A stretch of DNA of 64,000 bases from Devosia sp. 67-54 (GCF_001899075.1 NZ_MKVA01000011.1:186001-250000), one strand, 5' to 3'. Shown: positions 50,061-60,017, counted from the first letter of the stretch. Made by a program: numbers and translations. The notes: a model not told the origin generated them from the sequence alone.

Positions 50061-50297
50061 TCAAAGCAAGGCAACGAATTCGTCGATCGTGAAACCGGCC
50101 TCGTCCAGGATGCCCAACAGTGTGCCCGCTGGAAGCGACCTGTTCGCGTGTACCGGGACAGAGACCATTCTGCCCGGAGGGCCGGGGTGGATCATGACGT
50201 GGTGACTGCCACGTATGTGGCGCAGCGTAAATCCACCGCGCTGCAAGGCTTTGACGGCAGCCTTGCCACTGACGGCCGGAAGCCTTCGGGCATTCAC
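50061..50297 (-). CDS. hicA: HicA-type toxin, antisense within the preT-preA gap
   Basis: 78 residues, GTG start. HicA text: GKAAVKALQRGGFTLRHIRGSHHVMIHPGPPGRMVSVPVHANRSLPAGTLLGILDEAGFTIDEF, with the catalytic His in GSHH. It is translated three bases after hicB and on the strand opposite to preT/preA. Likely an mRNA interferase held by HicB. Confidence 0.88.
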   Translation of the reverse strand: MNARRLPAVSGKAAVKALQRGGFTLRHIRGSHHVMIHPGPPGRMVSVPVHANRSLPAGTLLGILDEAGFTIDEFVALL

Positions 50298-50300
50298 GGC

Positions 50301-50531
50301 TCAGGCCGCGATCGTCAGCTTGTCGATGCGTGTCTCAATGTCCGGCGGGATTTCGATCCCTTCTTCCCGGTACACGTCAAGGATGGCCTCAATCGCCTCG
50401 CGGGCATTCGCCATGGCCTCCTCGTATGTCTCTCCATAAGTCACCACCGGGGGCAGAGCCGGCACGCGGACGGTAAAGCCACCCTCCGGTTCAGGAAGAA
50501 GATGAATGGTGTAGCTGTGTTCGGCGCTCAT
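50301..50531 (-). CDS. hicB: HicB-type antitoxin, antisense within the preT-preA gap
   Basis: 76 residues: YTIHLLPEPEGGFTVRVPALPPVVTYGETYEEAMANAREAIEAILDVYREEGIEIP is the short HicB domain without a separate DNA-binding tail. Order is antitoxin first, toxin second, the reverse of the pair after gyrB. The two HicB proteins are not close relatives by eye, so the pairs were acquired separately. Confidence 0.88.
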   Translation of the reverse strand: MSAEHSYTIHLLPEPEGGFTVRVPALPPVVTYGETYEEAMANAREAIEAILDVYREEGIEIPPDIETRIDKLTIAA

Positions 50532-50609
50532 TCTTTCTGGCTCCGCCCGCTTTCAACGACGTCAAACATAGTCCGAACTGCGCGCAACTCCAACTACTAG
50601 GAGGATCAC

Positions 50610-51932
50610 ATGGCAGACCTTCGCAACGACTTCGTCGGCATCAGATCGCCCAATCCGTTCTGGCTCGCGTCGGCGCCGCCGACCGACAAGGAATACAATG
50701 TCGAGCGTGCCTTCCGCGCCGGCTGGGGCGGCGTGGTGTGGAAGACGCTGGGCGAAGCCGGCCCGCCGGTGGTCAACGTCAACGGCCCGCGTTACGGCGC
50801 CATCTGGGCCGGCGACCGCCGGTTGATGGGCTTCAACAACATCGAGCTCATCACCGATCGCGACCTGCAGAAAAACCTGCGCGAGATCAAGGCCATCAAG
50901 ATGCGCTGGCCCGACCGCGCCGTGATCGCCTCGATCATGGTGCCGTGCGAGGAAGAGAGCTGGAAGGCGATTCTACCGCTGGTCGAGGAGACCGGCGCCG
51001 ACGGCATCGAGCTCAATTTCGGCTGCCCGCACGGCATGAGCGAGCGCGGCATGGGCGCTGCCGTCGGCCAGGTGCCCGAATATGTCGAGATGGTCGTGCG
51101 CTGGTGCAAGCAGTATAGCCGCATGCCGGTGATCACCAAGCTCACCCCCAACGTCACCGACATCCGCCGTCCGGCGCGCGCGGCGAAAAGCGGCGGCACC
51201 GACGCGGTCAGCCTCATCAACACCATCAACTCGATCACCGCCGTCGACCTCGACGACATGGCGCCGATGCCCACCATCGACGGCAAGGGCACGCATGGCG
51301 GCTATTGCGGCCCGGCGGCCAAGCCGATCGCGCTGCACATGGTGGCCGAGATCGCCCGCGACCGCGACACGCTGGGCCTGCCCATCTCGGGCATCGGCGG
51401 CATCACCACCTGGCGCGACGCCGCCGAATTCATGGCGCTGGGCGCCGGCAACGTGCAGGTCTGCACCGCGGCCATGGTCTATGGCTTCAAGATCGTCGAG
51501 GAGATGATCTCGGGGCTATCCAACTGGATGGACGAGAAAGGCTACAAAACGCTCGACGATTTCGTCGGCAAGGCGTCGCGCAACGTCACCGACTGGCAGT
51601 ACCTCAACCTCGAATACATCACCAAGGCGCGTATCGATCAGGACCTCTGCATCAAATGCGGGCGCTGCCACATCGCCTGCGAGGACACCTCGCACCAGGC
51701 GATCATGAAGGAAAAGGACGGCCGCCGGCATTTCGAGGTGATGGACAATGAGTGCGTGGGCTGCAACCTCTGCGTCAACGTCTGCCCGGTCGAGGACTGC
51801 ATCACCATGGTCGAATTGCAGCCCGGCATGATCGACGAGCGCACCGGCCGCGTCGTCACCGGCAAATATGCCAACTGGACCACGCATCCTAACAACCCCA
51901 TGCGCAAGGACGCGATGGAACCGGCCGAATAG
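50610..51932 (+). CDS. preA: NAD-dependent dihydropyrimidine dehydrogenase subunit PreA
   Basis: Catalytic FMN subunit, 440 residues. The TIM barrel resembles dihydroorotate dehydrogenase: NPFWLASAPPTDKEYN, GGVVWKTLGEAGPPV, GIELNFGCPHGMSERGMG with the active-site Cys, and ISGIGGITTWRDAAEFMALG. The C-terminus is a two-cluster ferredoxin domain (CIKCGRCHIACEDTSHQ and CVGCNLCVNVCPVEDC). AGGAGG lies before the ATG. With PreT it performs the first, reductive step of pyrimidine breakdown. Confidence 0.96.
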   Translation: MADLRNDFVGIRSPNPFWLASAPPTDKEYNVERAFRAGWGGVVWKTLGEAGPPVVNVNGPRYGAIWAGDRRLMGFNNIELITDRDLQKNLREIKAIKMRWPDRAVIASIMVPCEEESWKAILPLVEETGADGIELNFGCPHGMSERGMGAAVGQVPEYVEMVVRWCKQYSRMPVITKLTPNVTDIRRPARAAKSGGTDAVSLINTINSITAVDLDDMAPMPTIDGKGTHGGYCGPAAKPIALHMVAEIARDRDTLGLPISGIGGITTWRDAAEFMALGAGNVQVCTAAMVYGFKIVEEMISGLSNWMDEKGYKTLDDFVGKASRNVTDWQYLNLEYITKARIDQDLCIKCGRCHIACEDTSHQAIMKEKDGRRHFEVMDNECVGCNLCVNVCPVEDCITMVELQPGMIDERTGRVVTGKYANWTTHPNNPMRKDAMEPAE

Positions 51933-52035
51933 GCCGGTAACGCGTCGTTCACCATAGGCGCTGCGGCGCCCGCCGCGTAAACCGCCGACTAAGGGGTCGT
52001 CCCTAAGCATTCCCCCCGGGAATGCGAGTGGGACC

Positions 52036-53046
52036 ATGGACACTCTGGACTTGCGGGCGGCCGTGCCGCCCGAAGACAGCAACCGGCAGGTGCTCCGGCG
52101 CCTGACGCTGATCCTGCTCGCCGGCCTCGGCTGCACCATCCTGATCGTGCTGCTGCTGATCGTGGCGGCGCTGCGGGCGGTCGACGTCATCGACGCCAAT
52201 TCCATCGCGCATGAGCGGCTGCAGGTCGAGCGCACCGTTGCCGCCTATGGCGGCGACCTCGATTATGTGACGCTCGACGCGCTGCGCAGCACGCTCGACC
52301 TCGACGCACCGCGCCTGACCACGCGCGACGCGCTGCGGCGGGACGAGCTGGCGGTGGCGCTCGGCGGCGACCGCGTCGTCGCCTGGACGCCGCATCTGTT
52401 CGGCAGCGACGCCTTCCGCCATCTGGCGCCAACCCGCATTGGGCTCGGCTTCGGTTTCGCGCTGATCGTGGGGCTGGTCGCGCTCTACATCCGTCGTCTC
52501 GGCCGGCAGCTCGAGCAGCGCCGGCGGGAAGCGGCGCATCTGGCGCTGACCGACAGCCTCACCGGGCTCGGCAACCGGCTGGCTTTCGAGGCAGCGCTGG
52601 CGCAGCGCCTCGCCACGGGCGAAGGCTTCGCGCTGATCCTCGCCGATCTCGACCGCTTCAAGGCCATCAACGACGCGCTCGGCCATGCCGCCGGCGACCT
52701 GGTGCTGCAGCACGTGGCGGCCACCCTCCGGCCGGCGGCGCCGGCGGCCGGCGCCATCGATGCGGCGCGGCTGGGCGGCGACGAATTCGCCGTGCTGTGC
52801 GCCGTTTCCGCCCTCGAGGACTACCTGGCCGAGCTGCACCGCCGGCTGGCGCAGCCGCTGTCGCTCGAGGGCCACAGCGTCGATATCGGCATCAGCTTCG
52901 GCGTCGCCCGGCGCAGCGATTTCGAGGCCTCGCCCGATGCGCTGATGCGTGCCGCCGATGCCGCGCTCTATCGCGCCAAGCGCCGCGGTGGCAACGCCAC
53001 CGAGCTCGCCGTTCCGGCCCTGCCGCCGCGCCGCTACGCCGCCTGA
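52036..53046 (+). CDS. Membrane-anchored GGDEF diguanylate cyclase
   Basis: 336 residues. Two membrane helices (LTLILLAGLGCTILIVLLLIV, about 23-43, and IGLGFGFALIVGLVALYI, about 134-151) flank a short periplasmic loop domain. A short coiled coil (RRLGRQLEQRRREAAHLAL) leads into the GGDEF domain: DSLTGLGNRLAFE, LADLDRFKAINDALGH and the active site RLGGDEFAVL. An inhibitory RxxD is not present at the expected spacing (AIDAARLGGDEF). It separates preA from the other pathway genes and may be unrelated to them. Confidence 0.9.
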   Translation: MDTLDLRAAVPPEDSNRQVLRRLTLILLAGLGCTILIVLLLIVAALRAVDVIDANSIAHERLQVERTVAAYGGDLDYVTLDALRSTLDLDAPRLTTRDALRRDELAVALGGDRVVAWTPHLFGSDAFRHLAPTRIGLGFGFALIVGLVALYIRRLGRQLEQRRREAAHLALTDSLTGLGNRLAFEAALAQRLATGEGFALILADLDRFKAINDALGHAAGDLVLQHVAATLRPAAPAAGAIDAARLGGDEFAVLCAVSALEDYLAELHRRLAQPLSLEGHSVDIGISFGVARRSDFEASPDALMRAADAALYRAKRRGGNATELAVPALPPRRYAA

Positions 53047-53139
53047 CGCGCGATTATCCTGCGCTCCGGCCGCCTCGGCGGCTTGACCCGGCGGGCCGCA
53101 TCGGCCATCGATGCGGGCGTTTTTCGGGGGAAACACCAC

Positions 53140-53508
53140 ATGAGTCTCGGCGCCGTCCTGGTCATCGTCGGCCGCCTGCTGCTCGGCGGCTATTTCGTGC
53201 AGGCCGGCGTGCGCAATGCGCTGAAGTTCGAGCTGCACACCGGCATCCTCGACAAGAAGGGCGTTCCAGCGCCGCGCCTGTCGCTGGCGGTAGCGCTGGC
53301 CGTGCAGGTGCTGGGCGGCCTGTCGGTGGCGCTCGGCATCTTCCCCGCCATCGGCGCCATCGGGCTGATCGCCTTCACCATCGCCGCCAATTATCTCTAC
53401 CACAACTTCACCCGGTTCACCGGCGCCGAGCGGCAGGGCCATCTGAGCTCGGTGCTGACCAATGCCGCCATCGTCGGCGGCTTCCTGCTCGTGATCGCCA
53501 TCTCGTGA
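53140..53508 (+). CDS. DoxX-family membrane protein
   Basis: 122 residues with four hydrophobic segments. The DoxX pattern is GRLLLGGYFVQAGVRNALKF, VALAVQVLGGLSVALGIFPAIGAIGLIAFTIAAN and NAAIVGGFLLV. GGGGG lies nine bases before the ATG. Members are poorly characterised membrane proteins, some linked to redox or thiol stress. It overlaps the next gene (GTGA). Confidence 0.85.
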   Translation: MSLGAVLVIVGRLLLGGYFVQAGVRNALKFELHTGILDKKGVPAPRLSLAVALAVQVLGGLSVALGIFPAIGAIGLIAFTIAANYLYHNFTRFTGAERQGHLSSVLTNAAIVGGFLLVIAIS

Positions 53509-54404
53509 GCCCGCCGGTCGCGCCGCGCGAGCGCTGGCTCGCGCATGCGGCGATGCTGGCGTTCTCGGCGCTGATCGCCGGCTCGTTCACCTCGGGCGCG
53601 CTGGCGGTGCCCTACATCCACCCGATCCCGCTCAACGCCATCCGTTTCCTGCTCGCCTCGGCGCTGATGGGCGTGGTGGCGTTCGGCGTCGCGCGCAACC
53701 GCTTCGTCGTTCCCGCGGCACCCTGGCGCTTCGGCGTCATGGGCGTGCTGATGGCGGCCTATTTCGTCACCCAGTTCATCGCCCTCGGCATGACGCTGCC
53801 GGTCGCCACCAGCGCCGTCTATACGCTGGTGCCGCTGATGACGGCGGTGACCGCCTGGCTCATCGTGCGCCAGCGCTCCGGCCTGGTGGTGCTGCTGAGC
53901 CTCGTCATCGCCGCCGCCGGCGCCGTCTGGGTGATCTTTCACGGCGACCTCGCGGCGCTCCTGCGCTTCGATGTCGGCCGCGGCGAGCTGATCTATTTCG
54001 TCGGCTGCGTCGCCTACGCGATCTACACGCCGCTGCTGCGCCGCTACAGCCGCGGCGAGCCGTCGCTGGTGCTGAGCTTCTGGACGCTGCTCGCCAGCGC
54101 CGTGTGCATCGCCCTCGGCGGCATTCCCGACATCCTCGCCACCGACTGGCTGCATCTGCCGGCGGTGGTGTGGTGGGTGATCCTCTATCTCGCCATCGGC
54201 TCCACCGCGATCTGCTTCTTCCTCATCCAGTTCGCCTCGCTGCGCCTGCCCGCCCCCAAGGTCATCGCCTATGGCTATTTGACCCCGGCCTTCGTCATCC
54301 TGTTCGAAGCCATCGCCGGCCACGGCCTGCCCAGCCTCAGCATCATCGCCGGTGCCGCCGTGACGGTGCTGGGACTGATCGTCCTGGCGGTGGTCAAGGA
54401 CTGA
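53505..54404 (+). CDS. EamA/DMT-superfamily transporter
   Basis: 299 residues with about ten membrane helices in two EamA repeats (HAAMLAFSALIAGSFTSGALA to VIAAAGAVWVIFHG, then ELIYFVGCVAYAIYTPLLRR to VTVLGLIVLAVVKD). The conserved YLTPAFVILFEAIAG is present. The GTG start overlaps the DoxX stop codon. Such permeases export small metabolites. The location inside the pyrimidine locus hints at, but does not prove, a role with its products. Confidence 0.88.
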   Translation: MSPPVAPRERWLAHAAMLAFSALIAGSFTSGALAVPYIHPIPLNAIRFLLASALMGVVAFGVARNRFVVPAAPWRFGVMGVLMAAYFVTQFIALGMTLPVATSAVYTLVPLMTAVTAWLIVRQRSGLVVLLSLVIAAAGAVWVIFHGDLAALLRFDVGRGELIYFVGCVAYAIYTPLLRRYSRGEPSLVLSFWTLLASAVCIALGGIPDILATDWLHLPAVVWWVILYLAIGSTAICFFLIQFASLRLPAPKVIAYGYLTPAFVILFEAIAGHGLPSLSIIAGAAVTVLGLIVLAVVKD

Positions 54405-54438
54405 GGGGGCCTTTCCGCTGGGCTGCAGGCGTCGTGCC

Positions 54439-55074
54439 TTATCCCTTCGGCACCAGCCCGTGCATGAACAGGTTTTCGAGATAGCGCGCCGCATCTTCGA
54501 AGCGGCCTTCGCCGCCGCGCGCGGGGCCGAGCACGGCCCGCACCTGCACGTCGAAATCGGCATAATGCTGCGTCGTCGCCCAGATCGAAAAGATCAGATG
54601 GTAGGGGTCGGTGCGGGTGATCTTGCCCTCGCGCATCCAGCTTTCGATCACCCCGGCCTTGTCGTCGACCAGCGCCTTGAGCTCGCCCGCGAGCACGTCG
54701 ATGGCGTGCGGCGCGCCCTGCAGCATCTCGTTGGCGAACAGCCGGCTCTCGCGCGGGAAGTCGCGCGCCATTTCGAGCTTGCGCCTTATGTAGCTGCGCA
54801 GCTCCGACACCGGGTCGCCCGCGGCGTCGAATTCGCGCAGCGGGTCGAGCCACAGATCGAGCATGTCCTCGAGCAGGCGGCGATGGATCTCTTCCTTGCT
54901 CGAGAAATAGTACAGCAGGTTCGGCTTGCTCATCCCCGCCGCCTCGGCGATCTGGTCGATCGTGGCGCCGCGGAAGCCGTGCAGCGAGAACACGTCGAGC
55001 GCGGCGTTGAGGATCACATCCTGCTTTTCGCGCTGGATGCGCGTCCGCGGCCGCACCTTGCTCGGCGGGGCCAT
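54439..55074 (-). CDS. rutR: RutR-like TetR-family pyrimidine repressor
   Basis: 211 residues that align by eye along most of their length with E. coli RutR: KQDVILNAALDVFSLHGFRGATIDQIAEAAGMSKPNLLYYFSSKEE, LDLWLDPLREF, YIRRKLEMARDFPRESRLFANEMLQGAPH, LKALVDDKAGVI and HLIFSIWATTQHYADFDVQV. RutR binds uracil and thymine and dissociates from TTGACCA-NN-TGGTCAA sites. Such sites lie before preT and in the divergent gap next to this gene, so it probably controls the locus and itself. Confidence 0.9.
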   Translation of the reverse strand: MAPPSKVRPRTRIQREKQDVILNAALDVFSLHGFRGATIDQIAEAAGMSKPNLLYYFSSKEEIHRRLLEDMLDLWLDPLREFDAAGDPVSELRSYIRRKLEMARDFPRESRLFANEMLQGAPHAIDVLAGELKALVDDKAGVIESWMREGKITRTDPYHLIFSIWATTQHYADFDVQVRAVLGPARGGEGRFEDAARYLENLFMHGLVPKG

Positions 55075-55145
55075 CAGCGGCAGTCCATCGGGCGTCGTTC
55101 GGGGAGCATTTTCACCTTGATCGGCAGCCGCTAAGTGCTAACACT

Positions 55146-55161
55146 TTTTCCAACTGGTCAA
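55146..55161. promoter_or_regulatory. RutR-box-like operator between rutR and the aminotransferase gene
   Basis: TTTTCCAACTGGTCAA matches the RutR consensus at all but two fixed positions, with a perfect right half. It lies 72 nt from the rutR start and 82 nt before the aminotransferase start, so it can serve both. Confidence 0.65.
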
Positions 55162-55200
55162 AAATTCCCGTAGCACATCGCCGCGTCAAGCGCCAACAAA

Positions 55201-55227
55201 CTTGACTGTATTGCTCAGGAAATAATC
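55201..55227 (+). promoter_or_regulatory. Candidate promoter of the aminotransferase-mmsA segment
   Basis: CTTGAC (55201-55206) is a perfect -35. ATAATC (55222-55227) follows after 15 nt, shorter than ideal. Start would be close to the GAGGGAG ribosome site, giving a very short leader. Confidence 0.45.
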
Positions 55228-55242
55228 GCGAGGGAGTTGCGC

Positions 55243-56577
55243 GTGTCCAATCGTCAAAATGTTGCGCCGAACGATCTGAGCGCCTTCTGGATGCCGTTCA
55301 CCGCCAACCGGCAGTTCAAGAAGGCGCCGCGCATGTTCGTGGGCGCCAGGGACATGTTCTACACCACCTCCGACGGCCGCCAGGTGCTCGACGGCACGGC
55401 GGGCCTGTGGTGCGTCAATGCCGGCCATTGCCGCCCCAAGATCGTGCAGGCCATCTCCGAGCAGGCGGCCGAGATGGATTATGCGCCGGCCTTCCAGATG
55501 GGCCACCCCAAGGCCTTCGAGCTGGCCAACGCCATCGTCAGCATCGCGCCGGAAGGGCTCAACCACGTCCTCTACACCAATTCCGGCTCGGAATCGGTCG
55601 AGACCGCGCTCAAGGTGGCGCTCGCCTATCACCGGGTGAAGGGCGATGGCAGCCGCTTCCGCCTGATCGGCCGCGAGCGCGGCTATCACGGCGTCAATTT
55701 CGGCGGCATCTCGGTGGGCGGCATCGTCAGCAACCGCAAGATGTTCGGCACGCTGCTCACCGGCGTCGATCACCTGCCGCACACCCACACGCCAGGAAAG
55801 CACCAGTTCACCCGCGGCGAGCGCGAGGAGGGCGGCGAGGCGCTGGCCAACGAGCTCGAGCGCATCGTCACGCTGCACGACGCCTCGACCATCGCCGCGG
55901 TGATCGTCGAGCCCGTCGCCGGCTCCACCGGCGTGCTGATCCCGCCCAAGGGCTACCTCAAGAAGCTGCGCGAGATCACCAAAAAGCACGGCATCCTCTT
56001 GATCTTCGACGAGGTCATCACCGGCTTCGGCCGCCTCGGCACCCCGTTCGCCGCCGATTATTTCGACGTGCTGCCCGACATGATCGTGTGCGCCAAGGGC
56101 CTCACCAACGGCACCATCCCGATGGGCGCCGTGCTCGTGACCTCCGAGATCCACGACGCCTTCATGCAGGGTCCCGAGCACATGATCGAGTTCTTCCACG
56201 GCTACACCTATTCGGGCAATCCGGTGGCCGCGGCGGCGGGGCTGGGCACGCTCGAGACCTACAAGGACGAAGGGCTGCTGACGCGCGGCTCCGGCGAGCT
56301 GGGCAAATATTGGGAAGACGCGCTGCACTCGCTCAAGGGCCTGCCGCACGTCATCGACATCCGCAATCTCGGCCTCGTCGGCGCCGTCGAGCTCGAGCCG
56401 ATCGCCGGGGCGCCCACCAAGCGGGCCTTCTCGGCCTTCGTGAAGGCCTTCGAAAGCGGCATCCTGATCCGAACCACCGGCGACATCATCGCGCTGTCGC
56501 CGCCGCTGATCGTTGAAAAGACCCACATCGACACGCTGATCGGCAAGCTGGCGGAGATCCTCAAGACGCTTGAATAG
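55243..56577 (+). CDS. Omega-amino acid:pyruvate aminotransferase (beta-alanine transaminase)
   Basis: Class III PLP aminotransferase, 444 residues. FWMPFTANRQFKKAPRMFV, DGTAGLWCVNAGHCRP, YTNSGSESVETALKVAL, GRERGYHGVNFGGISVGG, LLIFDEVITGFGRLG and CAKGLTNGTIPMGAV (PLP Lys) are typical of beta-alanine/omega-amino acid enzymes. GAGGGAG six bases upstream selects the GTG at 55243. Here it should convert beta-alanine or beta-aminoisobutyrate to the semialdehydes used by MmsA, encoded next. Confidence 0.93.
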   Translation: MSNRQNVAPNDLSAFWMPFTANRQFKKAPRMFVGARDMFYTTSDGRQVLDGTAGLWCVNAGHCRPKIVQAISEQAAEMDYAPAFQMGHPKAFELANAIVSIAPEGLNHVLYTNSGSESVETALKVALAYHRVKGDGSRFRLIGRERGYHGVNFGGISVGGIVSNRKMFGTLLTGVDHLPHTHTPGKHQFTRGEREEGGEALANELERIVTLHDASTIAAVIVEPVAGSTGVLIPPKGYLKKLREITKKHGILLIFDEVITGFGRLGTPFAADYFDVLPDMIVCAKGLTNGTIPMGAVLVTSEIHDAFMQGPEHMIEFFHGYTYSGNPVAAAAGLGTLETYKDEGLLTRGSGELGKYWEDALHSLKGLPHVIDIRNLGLVGAVELEPIAGAPTKRAFSAFVKAFESGILIRTTGDIIALSPPLIVEKTHIDTLIGKLAEILKTLE

Positions 56578-56580
56578 CAT

Positions 56581-56622
56581 GGAACGAATGTTCTATTCCG
56601 ATCCAGATAGAACAATCATTCC
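56581..56622. promoter_or_regulatory. Large imperfect inverted repeat upstream of mmsA
   Basis: GGAACGAATGTTCTA (56581-56595) and TAGAACAATCATTCC (56608-56622) are complementary at 13 of 15 positions around 12 nt. It fills most of the 66-nt gap after the aminotransferase gene and could be an operator or an mRNA hairpin. Confidence 0.55.
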
Positions 56623-56643
56623 AACAAGAGCGGAACCCCATCG

Positions 56644-58140
<1,497 letters not shown>

Positions 58141-58153
58141 CGATGGCGCACGG

Positions 58154-58306
58154 CCCCTCACCTGCCTCGCTGCCGCTCGGCACCCTCTCCCCAAAGGGGC
58201 GAGGGGACCTGGCTGCAGCGTCAATGGGTGGGGTCAACGGGGCTCTCGGCTCCAGCCTCCCCTCGCCCCTTTGGGGAGAGGGTGGCGCGCAGCGCCGGGT
58301 GAGGGG
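58154..58306. repeat. Head-to-head repeat pair, left end of DUF559 cassette 1
   Basis: Forward unit 58154-58207 (CCCCTCACC..., CACCCTCTCCCC, GGGGCGAGGGGA) and inverted unit 58258-58306 (TCCCCTCGCCCC, GGGGAGAGGGTGG, GGGTGAGGGG), separated by 50 nt. The end of the inverted unit supplies the likely GTG start of the nuclease-like gene. Confidence 0.8.
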
Positions 58307-58745
58307 CCGTAAGGTCACTGCCGCCGGCGTTGCCAAGGCACGCGCCCTGCGCCAGGTCCCCACCGAGGCCGAAAAGCGCCTGTGGAATCTGTTGCGCAAT
58401 CGCAGCGTCGCCGGGCTCAAATTCGTACGGCAGGTGCCGATCGATCCGTTCGTCGCCGATTTCGTATGCCGCGAGCGCATGCTTGTCATCGAAGTCGATG
58501 GCAGCCAGCATGTCGACGATGAGGCATACGACCGCCGCCGCACGGCCTTCCTCAACGCGCGTGGGTATAGCGTTCTGCGGTTCTGGAACAGCGAGGTCCT
58601 CAGGGAACTGGCTGGCGTTCACGAGCTGATCGGCCGCGTCGCCGCGGGCGAGTCTCCAGGGCTCTCACCCGACTGGCGATTCTCGCCAGCCACCCTCTCC
58701 CCGGAGGATCGAGGAGATCTGACTGCGACTGCAAGGAAACGATGA
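58299..58745 (+). CDS. DUF559 endonuclease-like protein, cassette 1
   Basis: 148 residues from the GTG at 58299; an ATG at 58143 would add 52 residues of translated repeat. Core: PTEAEKRLWNLLRNRSVAGLKFVRQVPIDPFVADFVCRERMLVIEVDGSQHVDDEAYDRRRTAFLNARGYSVLRFWNSEVLREL. This is the DUF559 fold, related to Vsr and other PD-(D/E)XK enzymes, with Asp (VADF) and Glu-X-Asp (IEVDGSQH). The last about 25 residues are translated repeat. The stop codon overlaps the next gene by four bases. Its sister lies at 60156. Confidence 0.85.
   Translation: MRGRKVTAAGVAKARALRQVPTEAEKRLWNLLRNRSVAGLKFVRQVPIDPFVADFVCRERMLVIEVDGSQHVDDEAYDRRRTAFLNARGYSVLRFWNSEVLRELAGVHELIGRVAAGESPGLSPDWRFSPATLSPEDRGDLTATARKR
58662..58717. 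repeat. Forward repeat, right end of DUF559 cassette 1
   Basis: CTCTCACCCG, a GGCGATTCTCGCC stem, CACCCTCTCCCC, then GAGGATCGAGGAGA. It is in the same orientation as 58154-58207, and the C-terminal codons of the DUF559 gene run through it. Confidence 0.75.
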
Positions 58746-59995
58746 TGACCTCTCCCGGTGAAAACCTCCGCATTAATCCCGACCGGCTGTGGAATTCCAT
58801 TCACGAGCTGGCCGAGATCGGGCCGGGGGTGGCCGGGGGCAGCAATCGGCAGACGCTGACCGACGACGACGCCAGGGGCAGAACGCTGTTCAAATCGTGG
58901 TGCGAGGGCGCCGGGCTCGGCATGGGCCTCGACCAGATGGGCACCATGTTCGCGCGCCGCGAAGGCACCGACCCGAGCCTCGATCCGGTCTATATCGGCA
59001 GCCATCTCGACACGCAGCCGACCGGCGGCCGCTATGACGGCGTGCTCGGCGTGCTGAGCGGCCTCGAAGTCATCCGCACCCTCAACGACCTCGGCATCCG
59101 GACGCGCCGGCCGATCGTCGTGGTCAACTGGACCAACGAGGAAGGCGCCCGCTTCGCCCCCGCCATGCTGGCCTCGGGCGTCTTCGCCGGCGTCCACACG
59201 CTCGACTACGCCTATGGCCGCAAGGACGGCGAGGGCAAGAGCTTCGGCGACGAGCTCAGGCGCATCGGCTGGGTCGGCGACGAGCCGGTCGGCGCCCGCA
59301 GGATGCACGCCTATTTCGAATACCACATCGAGCAGGGGCCCATCCTCGAGGCCGAGCACAAGCAGATCGGCGTGGTCACGCACGGCCAGGGCCTGTGGTG
59401 GCTCGAATTCACCCTCACCGGCAAGGAGGCGCATACCGGCTCGACGCCGATGCGCATGCGCGTCAACGCCGGCCTCGCCATGGCCCGCATCCTCGAAATG
59501 GTGCAGGAGGTGGCGATGAGCGAGCAGCCCGGCGCCGTCGGCGGCGTCGGCCAGATGCGCTTCTCGCCCAATTCGCGCAACGTGCTGCCCGGCACCGTGG
59601 TGTTCACCGTCGACATCCGTTCGCCCGAGCAGAAAAAGCTCGACCGCATGCGGGCGAGGATCGAGGCCGAGGCGCCAAAGATCTGCGCCGCGCTGGGCGT
59701 CGGCTGCGCCGTGGAGGCGGTCGGCCATTTCGATCCGGTGACGTTCGACCCGACGCTCGTCGCCCGCGTCCGCGCCGCCGCCGAAAAGCTCGGCTACAGC
59801 CACATGGACATCATCTCCGGCGCCGGCCACGATGCCTGCTGGACCAACAAGGTGGCGCCCTCGACCATGATCATGTGCCCCTGCGTCGATGGGCTCAGCC
59901 ACAACGAAGCCGAAGACATCTCCAAGGACTGGGCCGCCGCCGGCGCCGACGTCCTGTTCCACGCCGTGGTGGAAACGGCGGAGATCGTGGAGTGA
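58742..59995 (+). CDS. M20-family Zn-dependent hydrolase (beta-ureidopropionase)
   Basis: Hydrolyses N-carbamoyl-beta-alanine, and the methyl analogue from thymine, to the beta-amino acid, CO2 and ammonia. The 417-residue protein has the M20/hydantoinase-carbamoylase pattern: YIGSHLDTQPTGGRYDGVLG, WTNEEGARFAPAMLASGVF, YFEYHIEQGPILE, GKEAHTGSTPM and SGAGHDACW. AAGGA lies before the tandem ATGs at 58742/58745. The gene order (dehydrogenase, hydrolase, HydA, transporter) is a reductive pyrimidine pathway. It is flanked on both sides by DUF559 cassettes. Confidence 0.92.
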   Translation: MMTSPGENLRINPDRLWNSIHELAEIGPGVAGGSNRQTLTDDDARGRTLFKSWCEGAGLGMGLDQMGTMFARREGTDPSLDPVYIGSHLDTQPTGGRYDGVLGVLSGLEVIRTLNDLGIRTRRPIVVVNWTNEEGARFAPAMLASGVFAGVHTLDYAYGRKDGEGKSFGDELRRIGWVGDEPVGARRMHAYFEYHIEQGPILEAEHKQIGVVTHGQGLWWLEFTLTGKEAHTGSTPMRMRVNAGLAMARILEMVQEVAMSEQPGAVGGVGQMRFSPNSRNVLPGTVVFTVDIRSPEQKKLDRMRARIEAEAPKICAALGVGCAVEAVGHFDPVTFDPTLVARVRAAAEKLGYSHMDIISGAGHDACWTNKVAPSTMIMCPCVDGLSHNEAEDISKDWAAAGADVLFHAVVETAEIVE

Positions 59996-60017
59996 TGGGT
60001 GGCGGGATCGCAAAGGT

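Noticed and set aside
58143-58298. Extended start of the first DUF559 protein at ATG 58143
   Set aside because: The added 52 residues are translation of the repeat pair; the sister gene begins just after the inverted repeat.
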